DNA of 64,000 nt from Gonocerus acuteangulatus. Lineage: Eukaryota > Arthropoda > Insecta > Hemiptera > Coreidae. The stretch is from positions 59,822,449-59,886,448 of the forward strand of contig OX328132.1 in assembly GCA_946811695.1 (NCBI GenBank), read 5' to 3'. Below, piece after piece: positions 34,382 to 45,089 of the stretch. The notes under the pieces are model-generated. The model was given only the letters and a program-made list of their open reading frames with translations. It did not search any database and had not been told where the DNA came from. Position 1 is the first letter of the stretch. Each line of letters begins with the position of its first letter. The translations under genes were made by a program, and so were the position numbers.

Positions 34382-34687
34382 AATTTTAACCACCATTATT
34401 TTCGGTCTCTAGGGGTTCTGAAACGCGAAATTTTCTTGTCGGCACTTCCGGATTGTTTCATTGTTTCAATCTTATAAGCGGGGTTCCTCCCTATGGGGGA
34501 GGGAGGAACCGCGCTAAAACGTAAGTGTTATGACTTTTTTTGCGCGAATTTCGCCCCAAACACTATCTTTCAGTGGGCGGATTCTGCTGGTTAACGAACT
34601 TGACCTTTCAAATTAGACGACAGATTTTTGTACCAAATTTCATCAAAATAGGACCATTTTTGAGCTTGCTAGAGAGCGAACAGACAA

Positions 34688-34734
<47 letters not shown>

Positions 34735-34936
34735 AATTTGAACCACCTATATTTTCGAGATCTATTGGGTCTGAAACGTGAAAGTTTCTAGTCGGCACTT
34801 CCGGATTGCGTCGTGAGGTCAACCTCATAAGCGGGTACTCCCTATGGAGATAGGGAGTAACCGCGCTAAAAAGAAAATCCCTGGAATCAATTATCTCCAA
34901 TATTAATTGTATTTTTTAAACTTAATGACATACGTA

Positions 34937-35140
34937 AAAGTTCATAAGTTTTGAGTAGGCATCATTGACTAAACATAAAAGTTCATAAGTTTAAGTTGGC
35001 ATGATTGACTAAACTTAAAAGTTCATAAGTTTAAGTTGGCATAATTGACTAAACATAAAAGTTCATAAGTTTAAGTTGGCATGATTGACTAAACATAAAA
35101 GTTCATAACTTTACGTTGAAATGGCCTGTTGAACTTAAAG
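34937..35140 (+). repeat. 40-bp tandem repeat, about five copies
   Basis: Units with AAAAGTTCATAAGTTTAAGT and TGGCATGATTGACTAAACAT recur at 40-bp steps (34981, 35021, 35061, 35101). Confidence 0.9.
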
Positions 35141-35168
35141 TTCCAGAAGTTTAATTATTCATGGTCTG

Positions 35169-35281
<113 letters not shown>

Positions 35282-35740
35282 TGTATTTGTCTGTTCGCGG
35301 TCAAGGTCAGGGAATAATGGTCCGATTTTGATGAAATTTGGTAAAAAAATCTTTCATCTAATTTGAAAGGTCAAGTTCGTTAACCAGCAGAATCCGCCCA
35401 CCGAAACATGGTTTTTGGCGCGAACAAAATCGTTGTGCTTACTTCATATGCTTGCAAGTACTCGTTTTATAGGCTTCTTGACATAAGAAAACGAATGAAA
35501 CCATTTTTAAGGCGATAGCTTTAACCTTTTTTGAGAAAATTGGGGAAACAATTGTTGATTAACGTTTTCGGTTTGGGTACTTAGAATCATTGGATTCAGT
35601 TGAAACATTTTCTGCATGTTCGAATTTCATCAAAACTAATATGTTGAAATTTTGGTTACGTTTGGAGTTAAGGAAGGGTTAGAATAAAATATTTTATTAA
35701 CAGACATGAAGTTTTGGTAACTTTGTATACTTTCGTTAAT

Positions 35741-35795
35741 TTTTTTTTTTTTTTTTTTTTTTTGTTTAGGTGCATCTACTACTAAGGTCATTAGC
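35741..35795 (-). mobile_element. micro-retroposon, third copy
   Basis: The minus-strand body GCTAATGACCTTAGTAGTAG...GCACCTAA is followed by an A-run (T-run 35741-35763). A perfect 12-bp duplication, ACTTTCGTTAAT, flanks it (35729-35740 and 35796-35807). The body starts three bases inside the start used by the other two copies. Confidence 0.8.
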
Positions 35796-36273
35796 ACTTT
35801 CGTTAATATCTCGAAAACGGTTGACAATCTTTGGAAGCGGAAGGTTACCGTTCGAAAGCTTACTAAATGTTCTACATAAAAGGTTCTGAAGAAAGTTTTA
35901 ATTAGGCGATGTCAATCGGAGAAATAAGTGCTTAAAACTTTAAAGTAATTGATTTCGTTTATTCGAACGGTTATTTTTGTCTGTTTTAGTCCTTGTTATT
36001 TTTTAATTGCTTATAGTTGGATAATGTATTTGACAATAAAACAGGTTAAGTAAAATAAGAAAAAGAATTTATTATTAGTAAAACAGCTTTCCAAGAGAGA
36101 GATTCAAATACCTTGTCTCTATGCGGGAGCCTTTCTGGGGTTGGCCGACCCATCCAGGTAAGATCATAAATCAAGACCTTTCAAGAAAGGTGGAACCAAA
36201 ATAATAACTGTTTCTATTTTAATCTTTCCAAATGAGACTAGAGATATGAACGGAACCGCGCTAAGATGATGCA

Positions 36274-36378
36274 TCATTATTTTTATCTGCTCATTATTTT
36301 TATCTGAGAGCAATCTTAACTAATGTACTCTCCAAATGTACAGATGTTAAATAAACGTATTACAAAATAAAAAAAAAA
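36274..36378 (+). mobile_element. short poly(A) retrocopy with AATAAA
   Basis: A 105-bp insert with AATAAA at 36350-36355 ends in an A-run about ten bases later. It is bracketed by the perfect duplication AAGATGATGCA (36263-36273 and 36379-36389), which splits a conserved Helentron 5' end. It looks like the 3' end of an mRNA or LINE copied by LINE machinery. The parent transcript is not identifiable. Confidence 0.75.
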
Positions 36379-36405
36379 AAGATGATGCAGTTCCTGTGAG
36401 TCGGA

Positions 36406-37080
36406 TTTTTTTTAAAAGTGGATGAAGAGAAGAAATGTCAAGGAAAGAAGTAGGATTGAGATGAAAAATAAGCAGCTGCATGAAAAGTTGTGTAACATTC
36501 GGCGACCTTACAGGGTGTGTCAAGCTCGGACTGAATGCTCCGAGCGAGGGGCGCCAGTTTGGTGGGAATTCGATTTGAAAAACAAACATACAAAATAAAA
36601 ATATTCTTATTTTTCAAATGTTTTAGGTCAGTTAATAAGTTGGTGCGCATTAAAAGCTTGCATGGGATTCGGTATGACTCATTCCTAGATCAATAAGACT
36701 TCGCATGACTAATGTTTTAACCAGTCTGTCGCCAATTTTCGTATAATTCGGACGCATAATAGTATCCAAAGAAAATGAATATCAATAATCAATACGAACG
36801 TTCTGCGTTACATTTTTATTTTCTTGTGGCGAGCCTGCCAGAACTGAAGCGGTGAAAATTAATATTGTACATAATGAACCTTGGAGAAAGAAGCATTTAT
36901 CAGAAAAATTAACAGTGGATCAGATGACAGAAACGATGGATTCACCTCATGAATTAAAAACTCCTCGCAAATGGTGAACGTCAACAAAGTGTTCTTTTAT
37001 TATTATAAGGCTAGATAAAAAAACAAAAAACAAATTCATACTAGCCGGACAAACAGTTGAAATATTTTATACATGTTTGA
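36406..37080. other. unannotated stretch
   Basis: No gene recognised. Short minus-strand frames (36347-36650) have no motif. Confidence 0.35.
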
Positions 37081-37089
37081 AATTACACG

Positions 37090-38302
37090 AAACTAATGGA
37101 ATAGATAAGCATCACAAATCACAGGAAACTGACACTGAACTAGCCAACTTACACAGAAGCGGATAATTCTTAATCTGTATAAGTCAATATAATTATGTAC
37201 TGAAAACGTACTTACTCTTCGACTACTGCTGAGAAGGCTCTATTCTAAACAACCGAAAATTCGTTGTCATTTTAAGTATCTTGTTTTACTAGCAAATTCG
37301 TTTTACTGTTATAATCAACTGTAAATATGTGCTTCATGGCGAATAAAATTCCATTCTGTCGTGGGTTAAATCTTTCTATTAAATAAGAAATAACGATAAC
37401 TTCAGCTGGAGGATATGAGGAAGGTTATATAGATAGGAGAATTCAAAACAATCTACGTCATCATGATTAGCCACTGCCATCATGATTACCAAAGCCACTC
37501 CAAACTTATTACCAATACCTTTCACCGTTTCTTAGCTTATTTTACTACAATACTAATTTTACTGATAAATGCAATTTAAAACAAAAAATAACCAATTAAA
37601 AAGTGAGATAAACAAAGAGAAAAACCCTTTCAAAACAACAAAACAAATTCTTTTTAAGTTTTAAGCGCTTATATCTCCGATTGACGTTGCCCTTCGAATA
37701 ATGCTTCAGAACCTTTTTTGTAGAGAATTTAGTAAGCATTCGAATGGTCACCTTCCACTTACCACGATTTCCCAGCCGTTATCGAGATATTTACGAAAAA
37801 TGTATGAAGATCCGACAACTTTTCATGTCTATTAATAAAATCATTTTTTTCGCATACTTCCTTAACTCCAAATATAACCAAAATTTAAAGATCTTAGTTG
37901 AAATGTATTTCCAAGATGTAGAAAATATTTCAATTGAATCCCTCGATTCTAAGTACCCACAAAAAAAATAATGACTTACAAAAACATTGATTCCACTTTT
38001 CTCAAAAACGGTTACAGATATCGCCTTAAAAATGATTTCATTCGTTTTTCTATGTTAAGAAACCTATAAAACAACCTGCAAGCATATGAACTCAACGTAA
38101 GCATTACGATTTTTTTTGCGCGAATTTCGCCCCAAACACTATCTTCCAGTGGGCGGATTCTGCTGGTTAACGAACTTGACCAGCAGCATATGATATATAT
38201 ATATATAGAGAGAGAGAAAAGTTTCTAGTCGGCACTTCCGGATTGCGTCGTGAGGTCAACCTCATAAGCGGGTTCTCCCTATGGAGGTAGGGAGTAACCG
38301 CG

Positions 38303-38310
<8 letters not shown>
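37090..38310 (+). mobile_element. Helentron-like element, uninterrupted paralogue
   Basis: It is collinear with the host parts of 28450-28612, 30342-31084 and 34517 onwards, without inserts, so it provides the empty sites. The (TA)n segment and the block before it are deleted (a short tatatata plus gagaga at 38190-38216). The 3' hairpin at 38268-38305 ends in CGCTAAA, merging into an A-run to 38355. The 5' end is missing. Confidence 0.65.
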
Positions 38311-38355
<45 letters not shown>

Positions 38356-38357
<2 letters not shown>

Positions 38358-38660
38358 AACATTTTTTTTTAGTATCAGGTATGAGAAGTTTTAGAATTTT
38401 CGTATATTTTCAGCAATATCTCAAAGACGGTTTGTAACTCGTGGTAAATCGACAGTAACCATTCGAAAGCTTAATTAAAAATGTCCTACAAAAACGTTTC
38501 AGAAATAATTTTCGATGGGACGGTCTCATTCGAATAAATAAGTGTTTAAACTTTGAAGTTGTTGATTTCGTTTATTTGAACGGTTCTTTTTGTTTGCTCC
38601 CTCAGATTTTTATTGCTTGTTATTTTTGTACTTTCTTACAGTAGGAAAATACATTTGTCG
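38356..38660 (-). mobile_element. Helentron-like internal fragment
   Basis: Family blocks on the minus strand (caatatctcaaagacggtt, ccattcgaaagctta, tttcgatgggacggtctcatt). Ends not found. Confidence 0.4.
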
Positions 38661-39586
38661 GTTAAAAAGTATACTTAATTTATTTTATGAATTCTGCGGT
38701 GTACATTTACTTGTATGTTAATATTTTATCAGAATAAACTAATGTGTTAAACTTACTTTATTGCTTCTGTTACTATAATACTACTACTTTTATAATAATA
38801 TGTATATGATTTCAGATCAATGGAGGACTATAAGTTATTTGGCTGAAGTAAAGAAATAGGAGGTAAGTTTAAATCAATTTGAAATAATTTACAATATTTA
38901 ATTTCATAAGAATGACATTCCAAAGAATATTCAATTTTTAATTTAATTGGCTTCAAGGAATGGAGAGTCAAAATATTGAGGAACCAGAATTTTGGCGAGA
39001 ATGCTGACTATCTAATTTTGGGAGATTCGAAATAAAAATGAGTGTCTTAGGACATGACGTTATCTTTTCTATTTAGACTACAGTCGACATTAATCCAGGA
39101 ATGAAACGAATGCACGTGGGTGTGACATTTCGAAAACACGTGCCAAGCACTTAAGGGCTGATCATTCGCTCATACGTGATAATAGGATAGCATGTCACTG
39201 AAGAATTCCCTCTCCGTTAGAATAGTCTACTGCCTAAATCGTGCTAAGGAAAGATTTATCGTTGAATATATTCGAAATGGGTCCGGGAAGGAAACGCATG
39301 CTCGTGGGAGTGACATTACCTTGAAGTGATTTTCTGGGCTACTCAAGGTCTATGCACTCTCAACAGGGCGTGTAGACTCGATTCATGATTGCGCTACTCC
39401 CGGCAATATTTCTAAAATATATTACCGGGCAAAATATTCAAGCTTGCGTTGCATATGCAACTAAGTGTTATATGTCCTGGCTTAATTTTCACTATACGCT
39501 GTATAGTTATATTTGTATAAGACTAGAAAGGTTTAAATGTGGGTTGATAAAATAATTTTTTCTATTGACTTCTTGGTGGGCGGTCT
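38661..39586. other. unannotated; one diverged direct duplication
   Basis: Blocks near 39080-39140 (ccaggaatgaaacgaatgca) and 39282-39330 (ccgggaaggaaacgcatgct) are similar, both followed by cgtggg and gtgacatt. No gene recognised. Confidence 0.35.
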
Positions 39587-40018
39587 TTATATCTATATCT
39601 ATATATAAAAATCACGTGTCTGTCTGTGTATATGTTTGTCTATTTGCTCCTTATACAAAATCCACAGCGATTGACCGATTTTAACCGAACATGGCACACA
39701 GGTAGGTTTTGATCCGGGAAGTCTCGTAGGCTAGGTCAAAACGTCTACCAGCTGTCTGTCTGTATGCTTGTTCCTTATACAATTACACACCGTTTGACCG
39801 ATGTTCATCAAGCTTGGTACACAGGTAGTTCTTGATTCGAGGAGTGTTATAGGCCAGGTTAAAATTATCTAGGAATCACAGTTCGGAGGTCACGGATTGT
39901 GAACCCGAACAGTTTCAGATTTGTGTTATTAGATTTTAATATTACTTACATGGTTTCTAATTTATTTTGGCATTTCTTGATGCAGAAAGTGCAGCATGGC
40001 ACGCCGGGTAACAGCTAG
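39587..40018 (+). repeat. dispersed repeat B, two tandem units
   Basis: TA-rich start, aaaatcacgtgtctgtctg, two repeats of the ccttatacaa...gaccgat...acacaggta block (39651 and 39771), and the end gcatggcacgccgggtaaca followed by gctagtatat. Same start and end as the copy at 6354-6875. Confidence 0.65.
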
Positions 40019-40852
40019 TATATTATAAAGAAAGGACCGACTTAGTGTTGGACAAAAATCATTCAGAATAATGAATAAATCTATTATTTCAATCTGATTA
40101 ATGAATAATATTTCATTCATTATTAATTCTATTCAATAACTAACGGATTTTATTTTTACTCATTATTGAATACAAATCATTTATTTGAATGAAAATTGTT
40201 ATCGAATAAAACCTACGGCAAAAATTAATCGCAGAGAGCCGAAAGTGACTCAGATTCACCCGGAAGTGGCCCAGGGATGGATGTTGTGTTCCATAAGTGA
40301 TTATGTGAGACCCGAAGTAAGCCAAAAGTGAACCAGAAGTACTCAGTAGTCACCTGGAACCACCCGAAAGTGACCCAAAGAATACTTTAGTGCCTCAGAA
40401 GCAATTATTTCATACTAGAAGTGGACAGGAATTTGCCCAGAGCTTACCGGAACTGTACCACATTGGGCCAAAATGGACCATATATATGGACTGGAAATGG
40501 CGAGATATGGCTGGAAGTGGCAAGGAGGACTACAATAGAATAGAACCAGAAGAGGCCCAATAGTGGACTGGAATTAGACCGGAAGTGAAGTTGAGGTGTC
40601 ATGTTCCTTAAAATACATCATGAATGAAGAACGAAAAAAAAAATGGACTATTCATGATGAATGAATAAATGAACAAATTCTTGTTCAATAAAAATTAATT
40701 GAATACTAAGCCAACCCTGTTATTCATATAAACAAAAAAAAAAACAGTTGATAAATAACTTAATAAATGAATAAATTTTTATTCAATACAAATTTATTTG
40801 AATGATTATCAAATAAGAAATTTATTGAATAATGCCCAAGTCTGGCCCGACT
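40019..40852. repeat. AT-rich repeats around a CCGGAAGTG-type degenerate array
   Basis: From 40228 to 40590, 10-13 bp motifs of the type ACCGGAAGTGRCC recur irregularly more than a dozen times. The flanks (40050-40200 and 40600-40830) are rich in gaatgaataaa and attcaata motifs in roughly inverted arrangement. No gene recognised. Confidence 0.55.
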
Positions 40853-41185
40853 CGCAGAAACTGAATCATCTTAGGTTTTTTACGTACTTATCCCTAGTGT
40901 CATTTGTCATGGGCATATATAAGGGGCAAGTTGAGGGGGCTTCACCCCCCCCCCCCCCGACATTTCGATTTTGTCGGTAAAAATATGTGAAAAAAACCTT
41001 AAAAATAAGCTTAATAAGTTCAAAGTGGTGTTCCGGTAGGTGGCTCCCGCTAATTAACGAAGTATACTTTTAAAATTAGATAAACGTTGTACCAAATATC
41101 AATAAAATCGGTCCATTTTGAGCCAGCAAAAGAGCAAACAGATGAATACACACAAACACAGACGGACGGGCTACAAAACTCCCAG
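40853..41185 (+). mobile_element. Helentron-like 5' end with truncated MITE
   Basis: It starts CCCGACTCGCAGAAACTG and CATCTTAGG (40855-40875). A MITE copy begins at 40908 (CATGGGCATATATAAGGGG, with a C14 run) and fades near 41013. Family blocks then continue (attaacgaagtatac, ccaaatatcaataaaatcgg) to 41140. Confidence 0.5.
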
Positions 41186-41495
41186 AAATGAGAGCTATTG
41201 TCATTTGAATCTAACATAATAAAATTTCAAGAACGAGGTAAAAATTAAATTAAATTAGTTATACAAAAACGATTTGAGCAACTTCAATGGTCAATTCGAG
41301 GTCTAAAATTATATTTTAAACAAAAAAAATTAAACAAACGTTTCATATTTTCCCAAATAATGCCAATTTTTAACCAAAATTAGCTTACGCCAATTAAAAA
41401 AAAACGGTCTAAACAGTTCACTCCCGTTAGAAAACGGTAGCTTTGGAAAAAAAATATCTGCCACTTTTGCCAAGGAGTATGGTGGGTGCTAACCC

Positions 41496-41498
<3 letters not shown>

Positions 41499-41588
<90 letters not shown>
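41499..41588. repeat. (TA)n tract at the LTR element's left flank
   Basis: About 45 TA units with one TG interruption near 41541. It runs directly into the 5' LTR. Confidence 0.95.
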
Positions 41589-41592
<4 letters not shown>

Positions 41593-41768
41593 GGGAGAGG
41601 AAGCCCACTTATCTGTAAACAAACAAGCTGAGCCTATATAAAGGACCAGCAGGATTAAAGATCAGTTATTATCCAGACTTGGAGTTGTTCTTATCTACCC
41701 CAGTGTGTACTACCTTTTTTAAAAACATTCTCTCTCTCGAACTCTACTAAGTAGTGGTGCTAGTTAAG
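41589..41768 (+). repeat. 5' LTR
   Basis: It runs from TTAAGGGAGAGG to CTAGTTAAG. A TATA box TATATAAA (41635-41642) marks the promoter. Compared with the 3' LTR it has an extra 16 bp (41747-41762). Ends are not the canonical TG...CA. Confidence 0.9.
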
Positions 41769-41789
41769 TGGTGCCGAAACCCGGGATCG
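41769..41789 (+). other. primer-binding site, tRNA-Phe type
   Basis: TGGTGCCGAAACCCGGGA immediately follows the LTR. It is complementary to the 3' end of eukaryotic tRNA-Phe (acceptor strand TTTCGGCA plus CCA), and the match continues for three more bases. tRNA identity is recalled from the conserved tRNA-Phe sequence. Confidence 0.8.
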
Positions 41790-41817
41790 TGACGCGGTAA
41801 TCGGTAGTGCCAAGTGT

Positions 41818-43380
41818 ATGAGTTCGCGAGCGGGTCGCAGTTCGATCCAGGACCGCCTTAATAGACGAAGGATGGAAGTGACCGACGAAACACAAGCAGC
41901 AGCAGCAGCGGCAGCCGCGGCAGCGCACGCTACAGCAGCGGCAGCCGCGGCAGCGCACGCTACAGCAGCGGCAGCCGCGGCAGCGCACGCTACAGCAGCG
42001 GCAGCCGCGGCAGCGCACGCTACAGCAGCGGCAGCCGCGGCAGCGCACGCTACAGCCGGAACGATTGAACTGCTGAAGCTGAAAGCGGCCGTTGCACAAG
42101 ATATGCGCTCTCCCATCAGCCAGGTGGAGAAATTTAACGGCGATGTGGGCGAACTAGCACATTTCCTGAAGGATGGAGATAGGTTAACAGATACCATCAC
42201 CGCAAAGCAAGACGCAGGATGCTTGGATGCCCGTGACGTAGCGACGCTGCGAGCAGCACTAGTAGGCCGAGTCAGACGAAACGTGCTTAACCGCATCCAA
42301 TGTGACACGGGTACAGATTGGGACACTGTAAAGGCCAGGCTGAAACAAGCTTACGGTGGCGGACGGTGGACAGCAGAAGAAGACCTTATTCGGATGCTCC
42401 AAGAAATCAAAAACCCGAGAGAGTCTAATGGTACTTTCGCGAGTAGGCTCCTCACATGGTACATCAAGATAGTGGACAAAGCGAGCGACCCACCACAGTA
42501 TACAGGGAGAGAAGATAACGACTGGAACCAGGTCAGAAGGCATCGAGGGAGTGACTACCCACAGGAAAGAGAACGCGGGTACCCACGGAAGTCTCGGGAC
42601 AGAAACCAGGAGGGGAGATCAGACAACCCGAGGAACAGACGTCTTGGGAGTCACCAAGGCGCGGAGACCGTCGGGAACCAGCGGTCGCCGCTAAAACTTA
42701 ACCGCAAAGAGTGGCGTAATCCAACCGTCGTCGAGTGTAAATGCAATTTGGTAACGCTGGGAGGTGAACGTGAAGTTCTGGGAGAAGTCGAGTTACCAGT
42801 GGATAATTGGGACCCTAGCGGAAAAAACGTTTTAGCGCATGTGGTACCAGTGATGCCTGCAGAGTACAATGGAATCCTCGGCTGCAACGCGCTTGATCAA
42901 CTCGGCCTGAAAATGAAGAGTGGAAGGTGGACTGTGTGCGTAGGGCGCAAACGGTACGGCGGGGTGCTCAGGAAGTCGAAATGCGTGAAAGTGGAAACTG
43001 TCGTAACTCAACACGACACCTTTGAAGACCTGAAGAACGAGTATAAGGATGTCTTCTATGTGGAAGGAGAAAACCTCGGAGCCACCGGAAAGACAAAGCA
43101 TGAGATCCATTTGACGACAGAGAGGACGGTCCCTTTTTACAGAGAGCGTGACCTTTTTAGGCCATATTATTTCCAAGGAGGGAATCCAACCGGACCCCGC
43201 AAAGATCGAAACGCTTTAGAATATAAAAGTGCCCAAAGATTCGAAGGAAATAAGGAGACTCCTTGGCGCCGTCAATTACTACAGGAGGTTCGTGCCAAAT
43301 ATGACAGAGAAAATAGCAATGCTGAACGACCTATTAAAAAATGGCCGCAAAGTGAAAGTGACTCCAACGATGCTACGTAA
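41818..43380 (+). pseudogene. Gag-protease-preRT open frame of the LTR element
   Basis: The 520-codon frame starts with the first ATG after the primer site. Residues about 22-80 are five repeats of an alanine-rich decapeptide (AAAAAAAHAT) encoded by a 30-bp minisatellite. Residues about 100-220 look like a retrotransposon Gag (VEKFNGDVGELAHFL, a DxxTxxL helical region). A basic Arg-rich stretch (about 240-300) replaces a CCHC knuckle. A protease C-terminal half (GILGCNALDQLGL) is visible without its DTG active site. FEDLKNEYKDVF is the usual lead-in to RT. After about residue 443 the frame leaves pol because of the internal deletion and a frameshift. RT residues up to YYRRFVP are then in another frame (43152-43375). 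Confidence 0.75.
41899..42054 (+). repeat. 30-bp minisatellite inside gag
   Basis: GCAGCCGCGGCAGCGCACGC plus TACAGCAGCG repeats five times with perfect identity and keeps the frame. All six frames are open across it. Confidence 0.95.
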
Positions 43381-43900
43381 CATGCAAGCTTGCTCAAGTC
43401 TTCACCTATCTAGGCGCACGGTAGTGCGCCAGGCCAAGTTCCGACCTAAGCATACTGTGTGTATATTACAGGAGGTCTTAGAGCTGATTTTTACCCTCTC
43501 ATAACTTTCAACCAGGTAAAGATAAAGTTATGAAATTTTACACAGGTGTTATACTATAAATTTTCATAATTCTACCTCGAATAGTTTCTGAGATATAGGC
43601 GATCGAAAATCGGGATTTATAGGACTCACTCACTGACTCATCAAAATTATTAGGCACTTCCAATGATGCTAGAGACTTGAAATTTTGCATGATGATAGAT
43701 ATTAAGGTGTTATTAAAGGAAAAAATCCTCAAAAGTTGTGTTTGACTCCGCTTCCGGGGCGGGGGCGTGTCAGTTTTGTACTTCCTTCGGAAACCCGTCA
43801 TTCTGTCCGAAACCCATGATGTGGGGTATCAAATAAATGGTCTCGGTATGAAGAACCTATATTTGATGTTTTAAGAAACAATTAGACGCATATAGGCTCG

Positions 43901-44520
43901 GTCAAAATCTTATACCAGTTGTCTGTCTGTATGTTTGTTCCTTATACAAATACGTACCGTTTGACCGATTTTGACCAAACTTGGGACACAGATGGGTCTT
44001 GATACGAGGAGAATCATAGGCAAGGTTAAATTGTCTATCAGCTGTCTGTCTGTTTGTCCCTTATACAAATACACACCGTTTGGCCGATTTTGACAAAATT
44101 TGACAAACATGTCGGTTTTGATCCGGGTAGTGTCATAGGCTAGTTCAAAATCGTCTATCAGCTGTTTACCTAACTGTTTATTCCTTATACAAATCCACAC
44201 GATTTGACCGATTTTGACCAAACATGGTACATAGGTAGGTCTTTATCCGGGTAGTATCATAGGCTAGGTCAAAATCGTCTATCAGCTGTCTGTCTGCATG
44301 TTTGCTCCTTACAAAAATTCACTTCGTTTGACCGATTTTGATCAAACTTGGCACACAGGTAGGCCTTGGTCCGGGGAATGCACCAGGCTAGGTAAAAAAG
44401 ATCTTTCAGCTGTCTGTCTGCATGTTTGTTCCTTATAAAAATTCACACCGTTTGACCTATTTTGACCAAACTTGGCACGCAGGTAGGTCTTGATACGGGA
44501 GTGTCATATTACCTATGTAC
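43901..44520 (+). repeat. family B tandem array, about 122-bp units
   Basis: Five units of ctgtctgtctgt...ccttatacaaat...ccgtttgaccgattttgacc...aaacttggcacacaggtaggt...cataggctaggt. The array is bordered on both sides by a duplicated segment (gaaacccatgatg/gaaacccatcatg, ggtatcaaat, tttgatgttttaagaaaca) at 43795-43885 and 44545-44630. Confidence 0.75.
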
Positions 44521-44615
44521 TTTTTGTTCCATCGGAAAGCCATCATTCCTTCTGAAACCCATCATGAGGGGTATCAAATGAATTGTCTTGGTAAGGAGAA
44601 CCTGTATTTGATGTT

Positions 44616-45000
44616 TTAAGAAACATTTCGACGCATCTTAACAACAACAGTTGTGACTTCTTTCTTAAATGTAGTAAATAAAGTCGTAGGGGTTAACTGC
44701 ATAATATACTTGACAGCAGATACTAAGTTTTTCAAAGTCGAGCCATCTAAATTCCTAAGTTTAGGATCACAAACCCAAAATGTATCGTCTTTGTTCTTAT
44801 CTTTTTCTTGAAGGCCTTCTACACTTTCCCTATTGTGATTTTTATCCTCGGGATAAGGTTCCTGTGTTTTACAGTGTAATAGTTTAGTTAAGAGAGCAAT
44901 CAATTTGTCCTCTAGAGTAATGTCATCTGGAAGAGCTTCTAACTTTTCTAGGCTAGTGATTAGATGTATGTAGGTTGATTATTGGTATCAAATATCTAGC
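44616..45000 (-). CDS. unrecognised open frame, about 125 codons
   Basis: The minus-strand frame is open from about 44990 to a stop at 44616. An internal ATG gives 95 codons; the upstream part (LITSLEKLEALPDDITLEDK) is open but lacks an obvious start. The composition is hydrophilic and helix-like, with charged heptads near the start and no membrane segment or known motif. It lies between repeats within a transposon graveyard, so it is probably an ORF1/gag-like fragment of an unknown element. Chance is not excluded. Confidence 0.3.
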
Positions 45001-45089
45001 AGTAAGGAGAACTTTATGCAGAATCCAAAGACCCTGGTTTTATGTGAAGACAACTAAATTTTAATTAATACTTAGAAAAAAGTAATGAG

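Larger units (their letters stand above)
31085..34516 (+). mobile_element. nested Helentron-like copy 2, with further insertions
   Basis: It starts GTCCGACTCGCAGGAACTGC after AAAA and ends in a perfect hairpin (34475-34511) followed by CTAAAA, where the host sequence resumes. The 5' hairpin GCAG/CTGC is intact and TTAGCGCGGTTCCG follows. The copy itself contains the MITE at 31375-31626, a micro-retroposon at 32961-33056 and several partly duplicated body blocks (31650-31990, 33350-33560, 33700-34140). (TA)n is at 34336-34380. Total 3.4 kb, no coding capacity. Confidence 0.65.
28406..34872 (+). mobile_element. Helentron-like host element containing two nested copies
   Basis: The 5' end is at 28406 (GTCCGACTCGCAGG, with TTAGCGCAGTT 26 bases in). 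Sequence collinear with 37090-38310 runs to 28612. It is interrupted by a minus copy (28613-30341), continues to 31084, is interrupted by a plus copy (31085-34516), then resumes with cgtaagtgttatgac and ends at the 3' hairpin (34832-34868) and CTAAAA. Without the inserts the host is about 1.3 kb. No Rep/helicase coding sequence is present, so mobility would need a partner in trans. Superfamily assignment rests on the asymmetric inverted repeat, the 3' hairpin and insertion into A/T runs. Confidence 0.65.

Noticed and set aside
41760..42326. 188-codon minus-strand frame opposite gag
   Set aside because: Open only because the 30-bp GC-rich repeat is stop-free in all frames; gag on the plus strand explains the region.
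43229..43504. Separate 91-codon gene
   Set aside because: Its first half is the displaced RT end of the LTR element (KEIRRLLGAVNYYRRF), the rest is nested insert sequence.
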